DNA of 16,936 bases from Citromicrobium sp. (lineage in GTDB: Bacteria; Pseudomonadota; Alphaproteobacteria; Sphingomonadales; Sphingomonadaceae): NCBI GenBank assembly GCA_003248395.1, contig QFNA01000038.1, forward strand, positions 1 to 16,936, read 5' to 3'. The stretch's first letter is position 1, and every line of letters starts with the position of its first letter. Made by a program: the position numbers and the translations under genes. The notes below the pieces were generated by a model. It saw only the letters and a program-made list of their open reading frames with translations, was not told the origin of the DNA and ran no database searches. Below, one piece after another: positions 14,656 through 16,936 of the stretch.

Positions 14656-15054
14656 CTAGTCGTTTTCCTCGAGATCGCGGGCGACCTTGGGGTCGGACAG
14701 CAACTGCTCGATCCGGTCGGCCTCGCCGAAGCTTTCGTCGGGCTGGAACGCCAGCTTGGGCGCGAACTTGAGGCCGAGGCGCTGCGCGACCTGCTTCTGG
14801 AAGAAGGCGGTGTTGGTGCGCAGCGCCTTGAGCACCGTGCCCTCGTCCTCGCCCAGCAGCGGTTTCACATAGGCCTTGGCGTTGCGCAGGTCGGGCGTCA
14901 TCCGCACCTCGGTCACCGAAATGTTCGAGGCACGCAGGACATCGTCATGTGCCTCGCCGCGCGCGAGCAGTTCGGACAGGATATGCCGAACCCGCTCGCC
15001 CACCTTGAGGACGCGGACCGATTGCTGTTCGGGCGTGGATTTCTGATGAGCCAT
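14656..15054 (-). CDS. rbfA: 30S ribosome-binding factor A
   Basis: A 132-residue single KH-fold protein that binds the 30S subunit and assists 16S rRNA 5'-end maturation and cold adaptation. Family features are RVLKVGERVRHILSELLARGE near residue 14, ISVTEVRMTPDLRNAKAYVKPL (about 45-66), LRTNTAFFQKQVAQRLGLKFAPKLAFQPDES (about 78-109), and an acidic end. The ATG at 15054 is preceded by GGAT at about eight bases. It lies 44 bp after the small membrane-protein gene and in the usual place downstream of infB. The 84-bp gap to tdk holds a 6-bp inverted repeat (14596-14617) without a T-run and no gene. Confidence 0.96.
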   Translation of the reverse strand: MAHQKSTPEQQSVRVLKVGERVRHILSELLARGEAHDDVLRASNISVTEVRMTPDLRNAKAYVKPLLGEDEGTVLKALRTNTAFFQKQVAQRLGLKFAPKLAFQPDESFGEADRIEQLLSDPKVARDLEEND

Positions 15055-15098
15055 CGGTTTATCCAGCTATGCCTGACAGGACTAACGCATCATGCACG

Positions 15099-15232
15099 CT
15101 AATCGATAGGATCCTTCCCGTCGAAGTGCTTTGCTATCCGTTCGAGCGCCCTCGTCTGGCGTTGATTTTCCCGATAGATCCCCGCGAGGACAATCGCGGC
15201 GAATACGGCAGCTACTGCTGAGCCTGCAATAA

Positions 15233-15236
<4 letters not shown>
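15099..15236 (-). CDS. small single-pass membrane protein (45 residues), translationally coupled to infB
   Basis: A short open frame: ATG at 15236, TAG at 15101-15099. Its ATG overlaps the TGA of infB in ATGA, the same coupling used elsewhere in this window. Residues 2-20 (IIAGSAVAAVFAAIVLAGI) form one hydrophobic helix; the remaining tail (YRENQRQTRALERIAKHF then DGKDPID) is charged and helical, so the N-terminus should be outside and the tail in the cytoplasm. I know no family for it. It lies between infB and rbfA, two genes that are normally adjacent. The overlap, clean helix/tail layout and intergenic location argue for a real gene, but length alone cannot prove it. Confidence 0.6.

Positions 15237-16936
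<1,700 letters not shown>

Overview
The window looks like a chromosomal segment of an alphaproteobacterium of the order Sphingomonadales, probably close to Erythrobacteraceae. The basis is the high GC content, a GcrA cell-cycle regulator, a DUF2849 gene directly before a nitrite/sulfite reductase, an HWE/HisKA_2-type kinase with a DUF4118 sensor, and the protein sequences in general. No tRNA, rRNA, CRISPR array, phage or transposase gene is visible. Most of it is core genome.

Region 1 (1-3996, minus strand) is a sulfur and siroheme cluster read from right to left: a broken 3-mercaptopyruvate sulfurtransferase, cystathionine beta-lyase (metC), an MscS-type channel, uroporphyrinogen-III C-methyltransferase (cobA), a DUF2849 protein, and the first codons of the nitrite/sulfite reductase that uses the siroheme. 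Several junctions overlap by ATGA or TGATG, or are 2 bp apart. The sulfurtransferase has lost part of its first rhodanese domain and is frameshifted.

Region 2 (4046-9314) has mixed orientations. It holds a secreted or anchored proline-rich protein of unknown function, divergent queF (queuosine synthesis), and a lone ABC-2 permease divergent from gcrA. These are followed by a spermidine-synthase-like methyltransferase-fold protein whose start overlaps the stop of a sensor histidine kinase.

Region 3 (9346-16936, minus strand) is the classic translation/RNA operon infB-rbfA-truB-rpsO-pnp. Extra genes are inserted: a 45-residue membrane protein coupled to infB, thymidine kinase, and a site-2-protease-like membrane protein. 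The last keeps the fold motifs but has Pro-Gln where the catalytic His-Glu should be. A likely rpsO terminator, a palindromic REP-like element and a structured pnp leader separate rpsO from pnp; a further intrinsic terminator ends pnp.

I do not see a clear new multi-gene system. The best leads are the apparently protease-dead M50 protein inside the truB operon, the unannotated small membrane protein between infB and rbfA, the deletion in the sulfurtransferase, and the unknown proline-rich anchored protein.
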